Below are positions 17,806 through 27,684 of a DNA stretch of 40,229 nt, piece after piece. The notes beneath the pieces were generated by a model. That model saw only the letters and a program-made list of their open reading frames with translations, was not told the origin of the DNA and searched no databases. How positions within the stretch are numbered: position 1 is the first letter of the stretch; every line of letters starts with the position of its first letter. The DNA comes from Lachnospiraceae bacterium. Lineage in GTDB: Bacteria > Bacillota > Clostridia > Lachnospirales > Lachnospiraceae. The position numbers were made by a program, and so were the translations under genes. The stretch is taken from NCBI GenBank assembly GCA_024696615.1, contig JAILGS010000008.1, positions 1 through 40,229 on the forward strand. Direction: 5' to 3'.

Positions 17806-19254
17806 TTATGCATTCTCTTCCGCACGATGCATGGCTTCAATAATATTGGTGGTGGATTTTCCTTCCACGAAAGGAATCACTTCCACCGTACCCCCATGGG
17901 CTCTCACAAAATCCGCACCCACAATCTGATCCGGTTCATAATCCCCGCCCTTGACTAAAATATCCGGGCAGACCGCCTCAATTAATTTGATCGGGGTATC
18001 CTCATCAAATACCACCAAATAATCGATAAAATCCATCTCCGCCAAAAGATCCATACGATCCTTCTCATTGTTGATTGGACGGGTAGGGCCCTTTAGGCGC
18101 TTTACAGAAGCGTCGGAATTTAATCCAAGAACCAGGATATCTCCGCGATTCTTCGCTTCTTTTAAGTATTTCACATGACCAATATGAAGAATATCAAAAC
18201 AGCCATTGGTAAAGACCACCTTCTTATTCTTCTGTCCCGACAGGACTTTGGCGATGGTGTCAATGGTCTGAATCTTATTATATTCATGGAATAATTCGTC
18301 GATGACTTCCTCGATGGTTACCACAGAAGTACCAAACTTGGTAATCTTTATGGAGGATGCGGTATTGGCAAGCTTTAACAGCTCCTTCACGCTGCATCCA
18401 AACACATGGGCTGCTGCCACATAGGCAAATGCGGTATCACCCGCACCAACCACATCATACACTTTTCGGGAGTCGCTCTCCTGATAGGTGATATGATTCT
18501 CCTCATCTAAATAAGCCATACCATCCCCGCTTAAAGTGGCAAGAACACAGGATACTCCTGCCTTCTTCTTTAATACCTGCATGGCTTCCTTCACTTCCTC
18601 TAAGGTATCCACCGGACATCCGGTCAGATCATGCAATTCCTTGCGGTTTGGCTTTAACAGATAGGCTCCCGCATATTTCTCACAGCGAAGGTCCTTCACA
18701 TCCACAATCACATGCTTTCCATGTTCCGCTGCAATCTCGATCAGACGCTTGGTAAAATCAAAGGTAAGTACACCCTTCATATAATCGGAAAGCAGTACTA
18801 AATCAAAGTCTTCGATGGATGCTTCATATTGCTCCAGTAGGCGACGCGCCGTACCTTCCTGCATGGGAATGGTCACTTCATCATCCATACGAAGAAGCTG
18901 CTGATTGCCTGCAACAAATCTGGTCTTGCAGGTGGTTGGGCGATTCTTCTCCTCCGCAACCATGGTACAATCAATTCCTACATCTTCTAACAATGCCTCC
19001 AATTTCTCCCCCATGGCATCCTTTCCCACTACGGAAAGCAGGGCTACCTTCTGTCCCATGCCCACAAGGTTGGTGGCCACATTGGCCGCACCACCGGCGA
19101 TGAACTTTTCAGAAACGTAGCGAAGTACGGGAACTGGCGCCTCCGGAGAAATTCGCTGAATCGAACCATAACAATACTGATCCATCATGATATCGCCCAC
19201 CACTAAGAAACGCTTAGGGTGCAAAGCCATATGCTGTATCGACTCTTTTGTCAT
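17806..19254 (-). CDS. hldE: Bifunctional heptose-7-phosphate kinase / heptose-1-phosphate adenylyltransferase
   Basis: A 482-residue two-domain enzyme. Residues 1-320 are a PfkB-type sugar kinase (IAGGAANVATNL near 52; catalytic VVGAGDTAFAY with Asp273) that phosphorylates D-glycero-D-manno-heptose 7-phosphate at C1. Residues 340-482 are a nucleotidyltransferase (FTNGCFDILHIGH, HIGH at 357-360; later EGKSTTNIIE) that transfers AMP to heptose 1-phosphate. The fused form is the usual arrangement in E. coli-type pathways. GAGGT precedes the ATG. It is located between the GT9 gene (18 nt) and hldD in the operon. Confidence 0.96.
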   Translation of the reverse strand: MTKESIQHMALHPKRFLVVGDIMMDQYCYGSIQRISPEAPVPVLRYVSEKFIAGGAANVATNLVGMGQKVALLSVVGKDAMGEKLEALLEDVGIDCTMVAEEKNRPTTCKTRFVAGNQQLLRMDDEVTIPMQEGTARRLLEQYEASIEDFDLVLLSDYMKGVLTFDFTKRLIEIAAEHGKHVIVDVKDLRCEKYAGAYLLKPNRKELHDLTGCPVDTLEEVKEAMQVLKKKAGVSCVLATLSGDGMAYLDEENHITYQESDSRKVYDVVGAGDTAFAYVAAAHVFGCSVKELLKLANTASSIKITKFGTSVVTIEEVIDELFHEYNKIQTIDTIAKVLSGQKNKKVVFTNGCFDILHIGHVKYLKEAKNRGDILVLGLNSDASVKRLKGPTRPINNEKDRMDLLAEMDFIDYLVVFDEDTPIKLIEAVCPDILVKGGDYEPDQIVGADFVRAHGGTVEVIPFVEGKSTTNIIEAMHRAEENA

Positions 19255-19272
19255 TCTTATACCTCATTTGTA

Positions 19273-20487
19273 CTAATATTTTAACTGATCAATGGCCCGG
19301 CAGACCTCTTCCACGGTAATCTTTTCCACACAATAATATCGTCCGGTGGATGCCATGCATGCATTGCATTCCGCCGTCATCTTGCCCACCGCACAGCATC
19401 TGCAAGGCATATTGGCAGAAACCACCACCATGGGAGCCACTCCCGCCTCGTAGGCCGCATCCTGCTTCTTATCATAGGCATATGGTAAGAAACGACCATA
19501 ATTATATTCTCCTAAAATACACACGGAAGGCGTATTGGTCGCCGCCGCAAAGTGAATTCCACTGGTGTCATTGCTGATGACAAATTTCGCATGCCGGATC
19601 ACTTCCGAAAGCTCTAACAGACTGGTCTTTCCAAGGTAATCCACCACCTTGGTGCCTTCCTTTTTGTGTGCTACAATCCCCTGATACAAATGCGCCTCAT
19701 CCTTGCTACCACACACATATCCCGCATATCCTGTGGTTTCCTGCACGTAATCCGCCACCTTAGCGAATTTCTCAATCTCCCACATCTTTTTCGGTGTACT
19801 AGCTCCCGGAAAGATGACATAATAGTCCTCTTTCGGAAGGATGCCTGGACCTGCCTCATAGGCAGGAAGCACCGGCATGGCAGTCTGAAATTGCTTCATT
19901 CCAAGACCTCGAATTAATTCTCCATTGCGCTCCACTTCCATCAGCCATTCTCCCGATACCGGGATTAAAGAAGAGTAGATGCGATCTAATTTCTTCCGAT
20001 TGGCTGGCAGGGTGATATAACGGCTTAAATTGGTTCGGGACTCATCCGCCACTAGTCCCACCTTCTCTTTGGCAGGAGTTGCAGCTGCTAATAAATCCAT
20101 ATGCACGGTTCGAGAATAAGCCGTCTGAATTAATAAATCAAAAGAATATCCGGACAGGGACTTTAGGATTTCCTTCTGATAGGAATTGTCCCCTTCAAAT
20201 TTTCGAATATTACAAGGAATATACTCATCAAAATAGCCTGTATGTTTGGCAATATCCACACAGGCGTTGGCACACATTAACGTAATGGACTTTCCGGGAT
20301 AGAGCTTGCGAAACTCCTTGGCACTGTCTAACCAGATTAAAAAATCCCCGATGGCATCAATCTTGATGACTAAAATCTTTCCCACTTCTTTGGTGGTACT
20401 GCGATTCTCCATGGAAGCCACACGAAATTGTGTGAACCATATATTGGCCCAACGAAGGACTTTGTCAACCTTACCCTTAAAACCCAT
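19273..20487 (-). CDS. Glycosyltransferase family 9 (heptosyltransferase-like)
   Basis: A 404-residue GT-B fold enzyme. The N-terminal domain opens with KILVIKIDAIGDFLIWLDSA, the GT9 signature seen in WaaC/WaaF/WaaQ. The C-terminal domain has VIFPGASTPKKMWEIEKFAK, FVISNDTSGIHFAAATNTP and a Cys-rich end (CRCC...C..C...C) that recalls the C-terminal Cys motif of many GT9 enzymes. There is no signal peptide or membrane helix, so it should act at the cytoplasmic face using ADP-heptose made by its neighbours. The acceptor is unknown; without lipid A genes nearby, a wall or S-layer glycan or a small molecule is possible. It lies between gmhB and hldE. Confidence 0.88.
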   Translation of the reverse strand: MGFKGKVDKVLRWANIWFTQFRVASMENRSTTKEVGKILVIKIDAIGDFLIWLDSAKEFRKLYPGKSITLMCANACVDIAKHTGYFDEYIPCNIRKFEGDNSYQKEILKSLSGYSFDLLIQTAYSRTVHMDLLAAATPAKEKVGLVADESRTNLSRYITLPANRKKLDRIYSSLIPVSGEWLMEVERNGELIRGLGMKQFQTAMPVLPAYEAGPGILPKEDYYVIFPGASTPKKMWEIEKFAKVADYVQETTGYAGYVCGSKDEAHLYQGIVAHKKEGTKVVDYLGKTSLLELSEVIRHAKFVISNDTSGIHFAAATNTPSVCILGEYNYGRFLPYAYDKKQDAAYEAGVAPMVVVSANMPCRCCAVGKMTAECNACMASTGRYYCVEKITVEEVCRAIDQLKY

Positions 20488-20501
20488 GTTACACTCTTTC
20501 C

Positions 20502-21023
20502 TTACAAGCTTTTGGCAAATTCTAAAAGATCCTGATAAATATGCCCCGCATACTTACTTTTCGCTTCTTTAGAGATTGCATGGCCGGAAAGGACTAAACC
20601 ATATCCCGCCTGTAATTTTTCAGAAGCCAGGATATCGGACACCTTATCCCCCACTAAATAACATTTGGTAGGATCTAAGTCATAATCCCGAATCGCTGCT
20701 TCATATAATCCAAGTTCAGGCTTTCTGCAATGGCAATGATCCGCTTCCACATGGGGGCAGATGTAAAAATGCTCAATGGCTACCTGATCTTCTTCTAACA
20801 TCTGATTCATCCGCTCATTTACCCGGTACACATCTTCTATGGGAAAATATCCCCGTCCCACACCGGATTGATTGCTGATGACAATTAATAAAAAGCCCTT
20901 GGCCTTCAGTAAACCCAAGGCTTCCCTCGCACCTGGAAGAAATTCTAACTCCTCCGGAGTATGCAGATAATCCTTATCCACATTGATGGTGCCGTCACGA
21001 TCTAAAAATATTGCTTTTCTCAT
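20502..21023 (-). CDS. gmhB: D-glycero-D-manno-heptose 1,7-bisphosphate 7-phosphatase
   Basis: A 173-residue HAD phosphatase of the HisB-N/GmhB type. The nucleophile/acid pair is FLDRDGT (Asp8, Asp10). ISNQSGVGRG is motif II. A zinc loop CPHVEADHCHCRKP separates GmhB from other HAD enzymes, and VGDKVSDI is motif IV. It removes the C7 phosphate from heptose 1,7-bisphosphate between the kinase and adenylyltransferase steps. The ATG at 21023 overlaps the gmhA stop (ATGA), so the two are coupled. Anomer specificity (alpha or beta) cannot be read directly, but hldE and hldD as neighbours favour the beta, ADP-linked route. Confidence 0.93.
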   Translation of the reverse strand: MRKAIFLDRDGTINVDKDYLHTPEELEFLPGAREALGLLKAKGFLLIVISNQSGVGRGYFPIEDVYRVNERMNQMLEEDQVAIEHFYICPHVEADHCHCRKPELGLYEAAIRDYDLDPTKCYLVGDKVSDILASEKLQAGYGLVLSGHAISKEAKSKYAGHIYQDLLEFAKSL

Positions 21024-21625
21024 GCATCTTCCCACTTCTTAAGAATCCCCTCGGCATACAATGTATCCTCCACCACATGACAGATGGAATGAATGGTTAA
21101 AATATGCATTTCCTGAATTCTTGGGGTATTGGAGGATGGTACAGCGATGGTGGCATCACAAAGATCCTTTAAGGCACCGCCCTTCTCCCCCGTTAATCCA
21201 ACGGTAAGAATTCCACGCTTCTTAGCTTCTTCCACTGCTTTGACGCAGTTTTTCGAATTGCCGCTGGTGGAAATCGCAAAAAGCACATCCCCGGGCTGAC
21301 CCAGGGCAATCACCTGATTGGAAAAGATGCGATCATAATCGTAATCATTGCCAATGGCTGTGAGATTCGCCACATTTCCACAGAGGGAAATCGCAGCAAT
21401 TCCCTGGCGTTCCTTCTTATAGCGGCCCACTAATTCCCCAACAAAATGCTGGGCATCACAAGCGCTTCCGCCGTTACCACAGGTTAAAATCTTATGTCCC
21501 TGTCGATATGCTTCCACCACCATATTGGCCACTGTTTCAATGGTATCAATACACTGGGAGTCCTGGAATAATCGCTGTTTTGCTTCAATACTTTCTGCAA
21601 TATTCTGGCAAATGACTTCTCTCAT
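21020..21625 (-). CDS. gmhA: Sedoheptulose 7-phosphate isomerase
   Basis: A 201-residue SIS-domain enzyme that converts sedoheptulose 7-phosphate into D-glycero-D-manno-heptose 7-phosphate, the entry step of the pathway. TCGNGGSACDAQHFVGELVG contains the sugar-binding loop and Glu64. AISTSGNSKN binds phosphate. QEMHILTIHSICH holds His179. These match the Glu65/His180 catalytic pair known in E. coli GmhA. It is the first gene of the heptose operon, behind a good promoter, and its stop overlaps the gmhB start. Confidence 0.95.
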   Translation of the reverse strand: MREVICQNIAESIEAKQRLFQDSQCIDTIETVANMVVEAYRQGHKILTCGNGGSACDAQHFVGELVGRYKKERQGIAAISLCGNVANLTAIGNDYDYDRIFSNQVIALGQPGDVLFAISTSGNSKNCVKAVEEAKKRGILTVGLTGEKGGALKDLCDATIAVPSSNTPRIQEMHILTIHSICHVVEDTLYAEGILKKWEDA

Positions 21626-21659
21626 GATGTCATCCTCTTTTCTTCACATAGATACTCGT

Positions 21660-21688
21660 ATTTTACTGTATTTTCTATATTATTTCAA
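21660..21688 (-). promoter_or_regulatory. SigA promoter of the heptose operon
   Basis: TTGAAA (21688-21683), 17-bp spacer, TAAAAT (21665-21660), about 35 nt before gmhA. No operator is obvious, so expression may be constitutive. Confidence 0.65.
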
Positions 21689-21717
21689 GGTGACGGGATG
21701 TATCTGGAAAAAAGTCA

Positions 21718-21726
21718 TGGTATAAT
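21718..21726 (+). promoter_or_regulatory. Extended -10 promoter of the GNAT gene
   Basis: TGGTATAAT, a perfect TATAAT with a TGn extension, 46 nt before the chosen start. No -35 match is seen at 17 bp. It is divergent from the heptose operon promoter. Confidence 0.55.
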
Positions 21727-21772
21727 CCTGGCATGGGATTTTCCCAAAAATTTACCAGAAATGAGGAAGATT

Positions 21773-22594
21773 ATGAATTATCAGGCAGTCAATGCACTTA
21801 GCTATAAACGAATGGAACAGGCCAAAAACCTACTGGGGGACTATGACCTTTTGATCTTTCCCGCCGAGGAAGAGCGCATCATGCCGGACTTTTATGAGGA
21901 AGCCAATCAGGACAAGGATTATGTGGAAGAATATTTTACTGCCACCTGGCATTACTTCCATCTGCTGTTAGAGGATGGAAAACTCATTGCCCTGTTAAAT
22001 GTACTTCCCGATGGGGAGGGGCATGTCCTGATCGATGCCTATACCCATCCCGATTATCGAAGAAGGGGTTATATGAATACGCTCTTACATAAGGCGATTC
22101 ATGAATTAGAGCAAAACCAGATGAAGGAAGTTCTCTTTCCTGCTCCCGTCCATACCAAGGACTTTACTTCCACCACCAAATATACGGATTATGCCATGGC
22201 AGTAGAAGCTAAGACTCTTCTTGAGGAACTTTCAAAAAGCCCAAAAGCACCTAAGAACACCAGGGTTTATGAACTTCGCTTCCATTATGGGAAGGAATTA
22301 GAATGCTTATATCTCTTCTATTTAGAAGAGACTGCCATTGGACGGTTAAAGATTAGTTATGATCCGGAAAGCAATACCGCCTGCATGCATCATGTGGGCA
22401 TTCGAAAGGCCTATCGCAAGCAGGGGTATGGAAGGCTTTTCGTGGAGGGAGCGCTTTCTGTATTTCTATCCCAGACCCCATGTAAGATTACCCTCCATGT
22501 TACTAGTATCAATACTCCGGCCCTTCGGATTTACAAGCATGTGGGATTTCAGATTCAGGACTCCCTTCCTTTAGAGCATCTTTTATTGGAGTAA
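21773..22594 (+). CDS. Tandem GNAT-family N-acetyltransferase
   Basis: A 273-residue protein with two GNAT folds. The first is degenerate to moderate: LIALLNVLPDGEGHVLIDAY, then THPDYRRRGYMNTLLHKAI with an R/Q-x-x-G-x-G/A-like acetyl-CoA loop. The second, near residues 205-260, has MHHVGIRKAYRKQGYGRLFV and ends with NTPALRIYKHVGF, both typical of GNAT motifs A and B. The ATG at 21773 follows AGGAAG; the longer frame from 21698 begins upstream of the promoter. It is monocistronic, with the terminator directly after. The acceptor substrate is unknown. Confidence 0.85.
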   Translation: MNYQAVNALSYKRMEQAKNLLGDYDLLIFPAEEERIMPDFYEEANQDKDYVEEYFTATWHYFHLLLEDGKLIALLNVLPDGEGHVLIDAYTHPDYRRRGYMNTLLHKAIHELEQNQMKEVLFPAPVHTKDFTSTTKYTDYAMAVEAKTLLEELSKSPKAPKNTRVYELRFHYGKELECLYLFYLEETAIGRLKISYDPESNTACMHHVGIRKAYRKQGYGRLFVEGALSVFLSQTPCKITLHVTSINTPALRIYKHVGFQIQDSLPLEHLLLE

Positions 22595-22640
22595 AGTCAA
22601 AACTCCTGGCGCTTTTCGCAGTCAGAGCTTATATCACGAA

Positions 22641-22683
22641 AAAAAAATCCAGATTCTAGAACACCTAGAATCTGGATTTTTTA
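22641..22683. terminator. Bidirectional terminator
   Basis: A perfect 17-bp stem (22643-22659 with 22665-22681) has A runs before it and T runs after it on both strands. It serves the GNAT gene and the convergent tig-clpP-clpX-lon-ysxC operon. Confidence 0.93.
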
Positions 22684-22685
22684 TC

Positions 22686-23285
22686 TTATTCCTCTTCGGT
22701 TAAAAGAACTGTGCCATCAATGATTTCCCATAATTCTTCCACACCCTGCTTGGTCTCCGAAGAAAATGGAATAATGACACCACCCTTTTTCATCTTTAAT
22801 CCTTCCCGGATCATCTTCACATGCTTTGCTACTGCACCACGGCTGATCTTATCCGCCTTCGTGGCAATAATGATCGGTTCATATCCCTGATACTCAATCC
22901 ATTCATACATATTGCGGTCATTGGCGGATGGCTCATGGCGAATATCGATAAGAAGAAATACCTGACGAAGTACCTGGGACTTCTTTAGGTAATTTTCAAT
23001 CATCTTTCCCCATTTAGCCTTCACTTCCTCCGATACTTTCGCATAGCCATATCCTGGAAGATCCACAAGATAAAAGACCTGATTCACATTATAAAAATTA
23101 ATGGTCTGGGTCTTTCCTGGCTGGGAAGAAGTTCGTGCTAAGGACTTACGATTCAGGAGGGCATTGATCATGGAGGACTTTCCCACATTGGACTTTCCTG
23201 CAAATGCCACTTCTGGCAGAGTATTTTCCGGTAATTTACTAGTGATTCCAATCACCGTCTCTAATTCCACACTACGAAGCTTCAT
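22686..23285 (-). CDS. ysxC: Ribosome biogenesis GTPase YsxC/EngB
   Basis: A 199-residue TRAFAC GTPase needed for 50S assembly. G1 is FAGKSNVGKSSMIN, G2 includes the TSSQPGKTQTINFY loop, G3 is DLPGYGYAKV and G4 is ATKADKIS. GGGAGG precedes the ATG. It is the last gene of the operon, 25 nt after lon, the common clostridial and bacillar lon-ysxC order. Confidence 0.97.
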   Translation of the reverse strand: MKLRSVELETVIGITSKLPENTLPEVAFAGKSNVGKSSMINALLNRKSLARTSSQPGKTQTINFYNVNQVFYLVDLPGYGYAKVSEEVKAKWGKMIENYLKKSQVLRQVFLLIDIRHEPSANDRNMYEWIEYQGYEPIIIATKADKISRGAVAKHVKMIREGLKMKKGGVIIPFSSETKQGVEELWEIIDGTVLLTEEE

Positions 23286-23310
23286 GCCTTCCTCCCTTCA
23301 TTCATCATTT

Positions 23311-25653
23311 CTATGCTCTCTTTGGATGGGTTTCATCCATAAGAAGTACTTCTTTTAGAACGTCCTTCATGTCCTTCACAAAGACAATTTCAATGCCATC
23401 GCGAATTTCTGCATCCAGTTCTTCCACATCCCTGCGGTTTTCCTCCGGTACTAACGCTTTGTGCGCTCCGGCTATGATTCCTGCAAGAAGCTTCTCCTTC
23501 AGTCCTCCAATGGCAAGTACCTGACCACGAAGAGTAATCTCACCGGTCATTACCACATCCGGACGAACCTTAATTCCCGTAGCAGCAGAAAGAAATGCCA
23601 CTGCCATGGTAATTCCTGCGGATGGACCATCCTTAGGAACGGCCCCCTCTGGAATATGCAGATGAATATCATTTTTTTCAAAAAATTGAGGTCTTACTTT
23701 ATATTTGGAAGCAATGGATTTCACATAATTTAATGCCACTTCTCCCGATTCTTTCATCACATCTCCCAGCTGTCCGGTAACATAAAAATCACCCTTACCC
23801 GGAAGTGTAATCACCTCAATGGAGAGAGTCTCCCCTCCCACACTGGTCCATGCAAGTCCACGAACAATACCCACGAGAGGCTTCTTATTCACCAGATCTG
23901 GAAGGTATTTCTCCTTACCAAGGTAATCCGGTAAATTCTTCTCATTCACCCTCACCTTATTCGCCTCTTTGGACACGATCACCCTGGCGGTCTTACGTGC
24001 TAAGGTGCCAAACTGACGCTCTAATTCACGAACTCCCGCCTCCCTGGTATATCCGGTAATCATACGACGAATGGCAGAATCCGTAATGGATAACTGGGAC
24101 TTCTTTAAGCCATTCTTAACTAACTGCTTCGGATATAAGAATTCCTTAGCAATATGGAACTTCTCATTGGTGGTATATCCGGAAACATCAATTACTTCCA
24201 GACGATCTAACAGTGGCTTGGACATTTCACTTAAATCATTGGCCGTTGCAATAAAAAGAACATTGGATAAATCCATGGGAATTCCCAAATAGTGATCTCT
24301 AAAATGTTCATTCTGAGCACTATCCAATACTTCTAACAGAGCGGATTCCGTATCTCCCTTCACCCGTTCGCGGCCCACCTTATCAATCTCGTCCAATAAC
24401 ATTAATGGATTAGCAACTCCAGCCTGACGAATGCCTTCTACGATTCGTCCTGGCATGGAACCCACATAGGTTCTTCGATGGCCACGGATTTCTGCTTCAT
24501 CCGATACACCACCTAAGCAAATTCTTACATATTCCCGATTGCAAGCTTCGGCAATGGATTTTGCAATGGATGTTTTACCGGTTCCCGGAGGGCCTACGAG
24601 ACAAAGAATAGGAGCCTCTCCCTTTCCTGTTAAAGTACGCACGGAAAGGTATTCTAATAAACGTTCCTTTACCTTGGTTAATCCATAATGATCCCGCTCT
24701 AAAATCTCCTTCGCTAAGTCAAGATCAATCTTATCCTCACTGCAATGATTCCATGGAAGATCTAAAAGATTTTCAATATAGGTACGACATACCGAACTTT
24801 CGGAAGAGCTCTGACTCATGGTTTTGTATCGACGAATTTCCTTGCGAAGCTTCTCCTTCACATAATCCGGAGCCTCCAAGGCTTCCGTCTTAGCAAGAAA
24901 TTCAGAAACTTCATCGAGAGAATCCTCTTCTCCCAATTCATCCTCGATAATATGCATCTGTTCCCGAAGTATAAAATTTCTCTGATTCTTATCAATGGAG
25001 GCACGTACCTTTTTGGTAAGATTGGCCTTTACCTCCGCAATCATCAAGGCGGATTGGAAATGTTCCTCTAAGAAATCAAATTCATCATGAATGGATTTAC
25101 ATTCCAAAAATTTCTGACGCTTTTCATAATCCAAGGATAATTCCGCTCTCATAAGAGCAATAAAATCATCCAACTCCTTGGCTGTCGATGCTTTGGCAAT
25201 TAATTCCTGCTTGATACTCTGGTCATATTCTGCTAATTGTATTAATTCGTCCTGTAGAACAGAAAGCATGGCTTTCTTGGTTAATTCCGACACATCCTGC
25301 AAGGTTGGATAATCTTTTAATTGAGCAACTAAGAATGGTCGTTTGTCATTCTTGGCATCCATTAATTGAGCCTTCGTACGACCTTCTACATAGATTCGGA
25401 TAACCTTATTGGGAAGCTTGGTAATCTGACGTATCAAACCAAGACATCCCACAGTATAGAGATCATCCAGGGTAGGATTCTCTAATTCCGGATCCTTTTG
25501 GGTGACAAACATTAGCATCCCATTGGTAGTCATGGCACGCTCCACTGCAGCAAGGGACTTGATTCTGCTTAAGTCAATATGAAGTTTCATTCCCGGAAGT
25601 ACCGTGACTCCACGAAGTGGAACCAAAGGAATCCCAATCTCTAAGTCTATCAT
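23311..25653 (-). CDS. lon: ATP-dependent protease Lon
   Basis: A 780-residue LonA protease. The N-terminal substrate domain starts with [15 protein letters not shown] coiled coil leads to the AAA+ domain with Walker A GPPGTGKT (354-361) and Walker B MLLDEID. The C-terminal S16 domain has the catalytic Ser678 in KDGPSAG and Lys721 in GLKEKLLAG. It degrades misfolded and regulatory proteins in the cytoplasm. The ATG directly follows the clpX stop codon, so translation is coupled. Confidence 0.99.
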   Translation of the reverse strand: MIDLEIGIPLVPLRGVTVLPGMKLHIDLSRIKSLAAVERAMTTNGMLMFVTQKDPELENPTLDDLYTVGCLGLIRQITKLPNKVIRIYVEGRTKAQLMDAKNDKRPFLVAQLKDYPTLQDVSELTKKAMLSVLQDELIQLAEYDQSIKQELIAKASTAKELDDFIALMRAELSLDYEKRQKFLECKSIHDEFDFLEEHFQSALMIAEVKANLTKKVRASIDKNQRNFILREQMHIIEDELGEEDSLDEVSEFLAKTEALEAPDYVKEKLRKEIRRYKTMSQSSSESSVCRTYIENLLDLPWNHCSEDKIDLDLAKEILERDHYGLTKVKERLLEYLSVRTLTGKGEAPILCLVGPPGTGKTSIAKSIAEACNREYVRICLGGVSDEAEIRGHRRTYVGSMPGRIVEGIRQAGVANPLMLLDEIDKVGRERVKGDTESALLEVLDSAQNEHFRDHYLGIPMDLSNVLFIATANDLSEMSKPLLDRLEVIDVSGYTTNEKFHIAKEFLYPKQLVKNGLKKSQLSITDSAIRRMITGYTREAGVRELERQFGTLARKTARVIVSKEANKVRVNEKNLPDYLGKEKYLPDLVNKKPLVGIVRGLAWTSVGGETLSIEVITLPGKGDFYVTGQLGDVMKESGEVALNYVKSIASKYKVRPQFFEKNDIHLHIPEGAVPKDGPSAGITMAVAFLSAATGIKVRPDVVMTGEITLRGQVLAIGGLKEKLLAGIIAGAHKALVPEENRRDVEELDAEIRDGIEIVFVKDMKDVLKEVLLMDETHPKRA

Positions 25654-26961
25654 TTATGCAATCTCTCCACTATTATTACTATTACGACGATGCTTTCCCG
25701 TAGTATGCACTGGATTTACTGCATCACTGCGATAAATAATCTCTGGTTCCCCAGTCTTATTCACCGCTTCCTCCGTAATAATGCACTTGGCAATGGCATT
25801 ATCCGATGGAATCACAAACATTAAATCCATCATGGTTTCTTCCATAATGGCACGAAGACCTCTTGCTCCGGTCTTACGCTCCATGGACTTTTTCGCAATA
25901 GCAGTTAATGCTTCATCCGTAAATTCCAATTCTACTTCATCGAGATGGAATAACTTCTGATACTGCTTTACGATAGCATTCTTAGGCTCCCGAAGAATGC
26001 GAATCAATGCCTCATCATCCAAGGAATCCAAGGATACGGTTACAGGAACACGACCAATAAATTCTGGAATCAGACCGAATTTAATCAGATCCTGTGGCAT
26101 TACCTGCTTAAAGAGTTCTCCCACATTCTTCTCATCCCTAGAAGCAATCTCCGCATTAAAGCCCATGCTCTTGGTTTCGATTCGTGACTCAATAATCTTC
26201 TCCAAGCCATCAAATGCACCACCAACGATGAACAAAATATTGGTGGTATTAATATGAATTAATTCCTGATGTGGATGTTTTCTTCCACCCTGTGGTGGAA
26301 CGGAAGCATCCGTACCCTCTAAGATCTTTAACAGAGCCTGCTGTACACCTTCACCGGATACATCACGGGTAATGGATACATTCTCACCCTTACGGCTAAT
26401 CTTATCAATCTCATCGATGTAGATAATGCCATACTGAGCACGCTCAATATCATAATCTGCTGCCTGAATAATCTTTAACAGAATATTCTCCACATCCTCA
26501 CCCACGTAACCTGCCTCGGTTAACGAGGTAGCATCGGCAATGGCAAATGGAACATTCAGTAACTTCGCTAAGGTCTGGGCTAAATAAGTCTTACCAGAAC
26601 CCGTAGGACCAAGCATAAGAATATTACTCTTCTGAAGTTCCACTCCATCATTGGTATCCTTACCGGATAAAATTCTCTTATAATGATTATATACAGAAAC
26701 TGCTAAAACCTTCTTGGCTTCTTCCTGACCGATTACATAATCGTCAAGGAAGGTTTTAATCTCCATAGGCTTTAACAGGTTAATTCCAAGATCTTCCTGC
26801 TCGTCCTCGAAAGAAAACTCTTCCTGTAAAATCTCAGCACATACACCCACGCAATCGTCGCAAATATATGTACCATTGGGACCAGCAATTAATTTTTTAA
26901 CTTCATCCTGTGGCTTATTACAGAATGAACAACGAAGCACATCATCTTTTTTCGTTGCCAT
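25654..26961 (-). CDS. clpX: ATP-dependent Clp protease ATP-binding subunit ClpX
   Basis: A 435-residue AAA+ unfoldase. The N-terminal zinc domain has two CxxC pairs ([21 protein letters not shown]). Walker A is GPTGSGKTY, Walker B is [10 protein letters not shown], and an [19 protein letters not shown] region includes pore and sensor elements. I chose the ATG at 26961, which has GGAGG seven bases upstream, over the ATG at 26976, which precedes that site. It feeds substrates to ClpP encoded upstream. Confidence 0.98.
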   Translation of the reverse strand: MATKKDDVLRCSFCNKPQDEVKKLIAGPNGTYICDDCVGVCAEILQEEFSFEDEQEDLGINLLKPMEIKTFLDDYVIGQEEAKKVLAVSVYNHYKRILSGKDTNDGVELQKSNILMLGPTGSGKTYLAQTLAKLLNVPFAIADATSLTEAGYVGEDVENILLKIIQAADYDIERAQYGIIYIDEIDKISRKGENVSITRDVSGEGVQQALLKILEGTDASVPPQGGRKHPHQELIHINTTNILFIVGGAFDGLEKIIESRIETKSMGFNAEIASRDEKNVGELFKQVMPQDLIKFGLIPEFIGRVPVTVSLDSLDDEALIRILREPKNAIVKQYQKLFHLDEVELEFTDEALTAIAKKSMERKTGARGLRAIMEETMMDLMFVIPSDNAIAKCIITEEAVNKTGEPEIIYRSDAVNPVHTTGKHRRNSNNSGEIA

Positions 26962-26978
26962 GCATTTCCTCCCCATAC

Positions 26979-27018
26979 AAAATGAAGGTGAGAAGTAATA
27001 ATGCTCTCACCTTCATTT
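26979..27018 (-). terminator. Hairpin between clpP and clpX, possible partial terminator
   Basis: A 14-bp near-perfect stem (26980-26993 with 27005-27018) with an 11-nt loop is followed on the minus strand only by TTTTG. It probably attenuates or stabilises the clpP part of the mRNA rather than fully terminating. Confidence 0.4.
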
Positions 27019-27034
27019 ACTTCTTTTAATTGTA

Positions 27035-27622
27035 TTACTTCTTCTCTACTACGGAATCAATCAAACCGTAAGCAACCGCTTCCTCTGCAGTAAGCCAGTT
27101 GTCACGCTCTGTATCCTTACAAATCGTCTCATAATCCTTACCGGTATTCTCAGCAAGAATACGATTTAACTTTTCCTTCGTCTTCAAGATATGCTCTGCA
27201 GCAATCTGAATTTCCGTTGCCTGACCCTGTGCACCACCTAATGGCTGATGGATCATTACTTCCGCATTAGGAAGAGCAAATCTCTTTCCCTTGGCACCAC
27301 CGGAAAGAAGGAAGGCCCCCATGGATGCTGCCATACCAATACAGATGGTGGAAACATCACACTTAATGTATTGCATGGTATCATAAATGGCCATACCTGC
27401 GGTTACGGATCCACCCGGACTATTAATATATAAACTAATATCCTTCTTAGGATCTTCACTCTCTAAGAACAGAAGCTGTGCTACTACAAGGCTTGCAGTA
27501 GTCTCATTCACTTCTTCTCCTAAAAAGATAATTCTTTCCTTTAAAAGTCTTGAGTAAATATCAAAGGAACGCTCTCCTCTACTTGTCTGCTCAATGACCA
27601 TAGGTACTAAACTATTGTACAT
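27035..27622 (-). CDS. clpP: ATP-dependent Clp protease proteolytic subunit ClpP
   Basis: A 195-residue serine protease, forming a tetradecamer. The catalytic triad is visible: Ser100 (GMAASMGAF), His125 (VMIHQPLGG) and Asp174 (TERDNW). The short N-terminus before [16 protein letters not shown] indicates a typical active ClpP with little or no propeptide. GAGGAGG lies before the ATG. It is the second gene of the operon, 62 nt after tig. Confidence 0.99.
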   Translation of the reverse strand: MYNSLVPMVIEQTSRGERSFDIYSRLLKERIIFLGEEVNETTASLVVAQLLFLESEDPKKDISLYINSPGGSVTAGMAIYDTMQYIKCDVSTICIGMAASMGAFLLSGGAKGKRFALPNAEVMIHQPLGGAQGQATEIQIAAEHILKTKEKLNRILAENTGKDYETICKDTERDNWLTAEEAVAYGLIDSVVEKK

Positions 27623-27684
27623 GTCCTAACCTCCTCATGACAAAATCAGTCAGAAAGGAAGGAAGTGGCTTCCTCTAAGAACTC

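Noticed and set aside
26979..27018. Full terminator splitting clpP from clpX
   Set aside because: The stem is good but the T run after it is too short for confident termination; clpX has no separate promoter that I can see.
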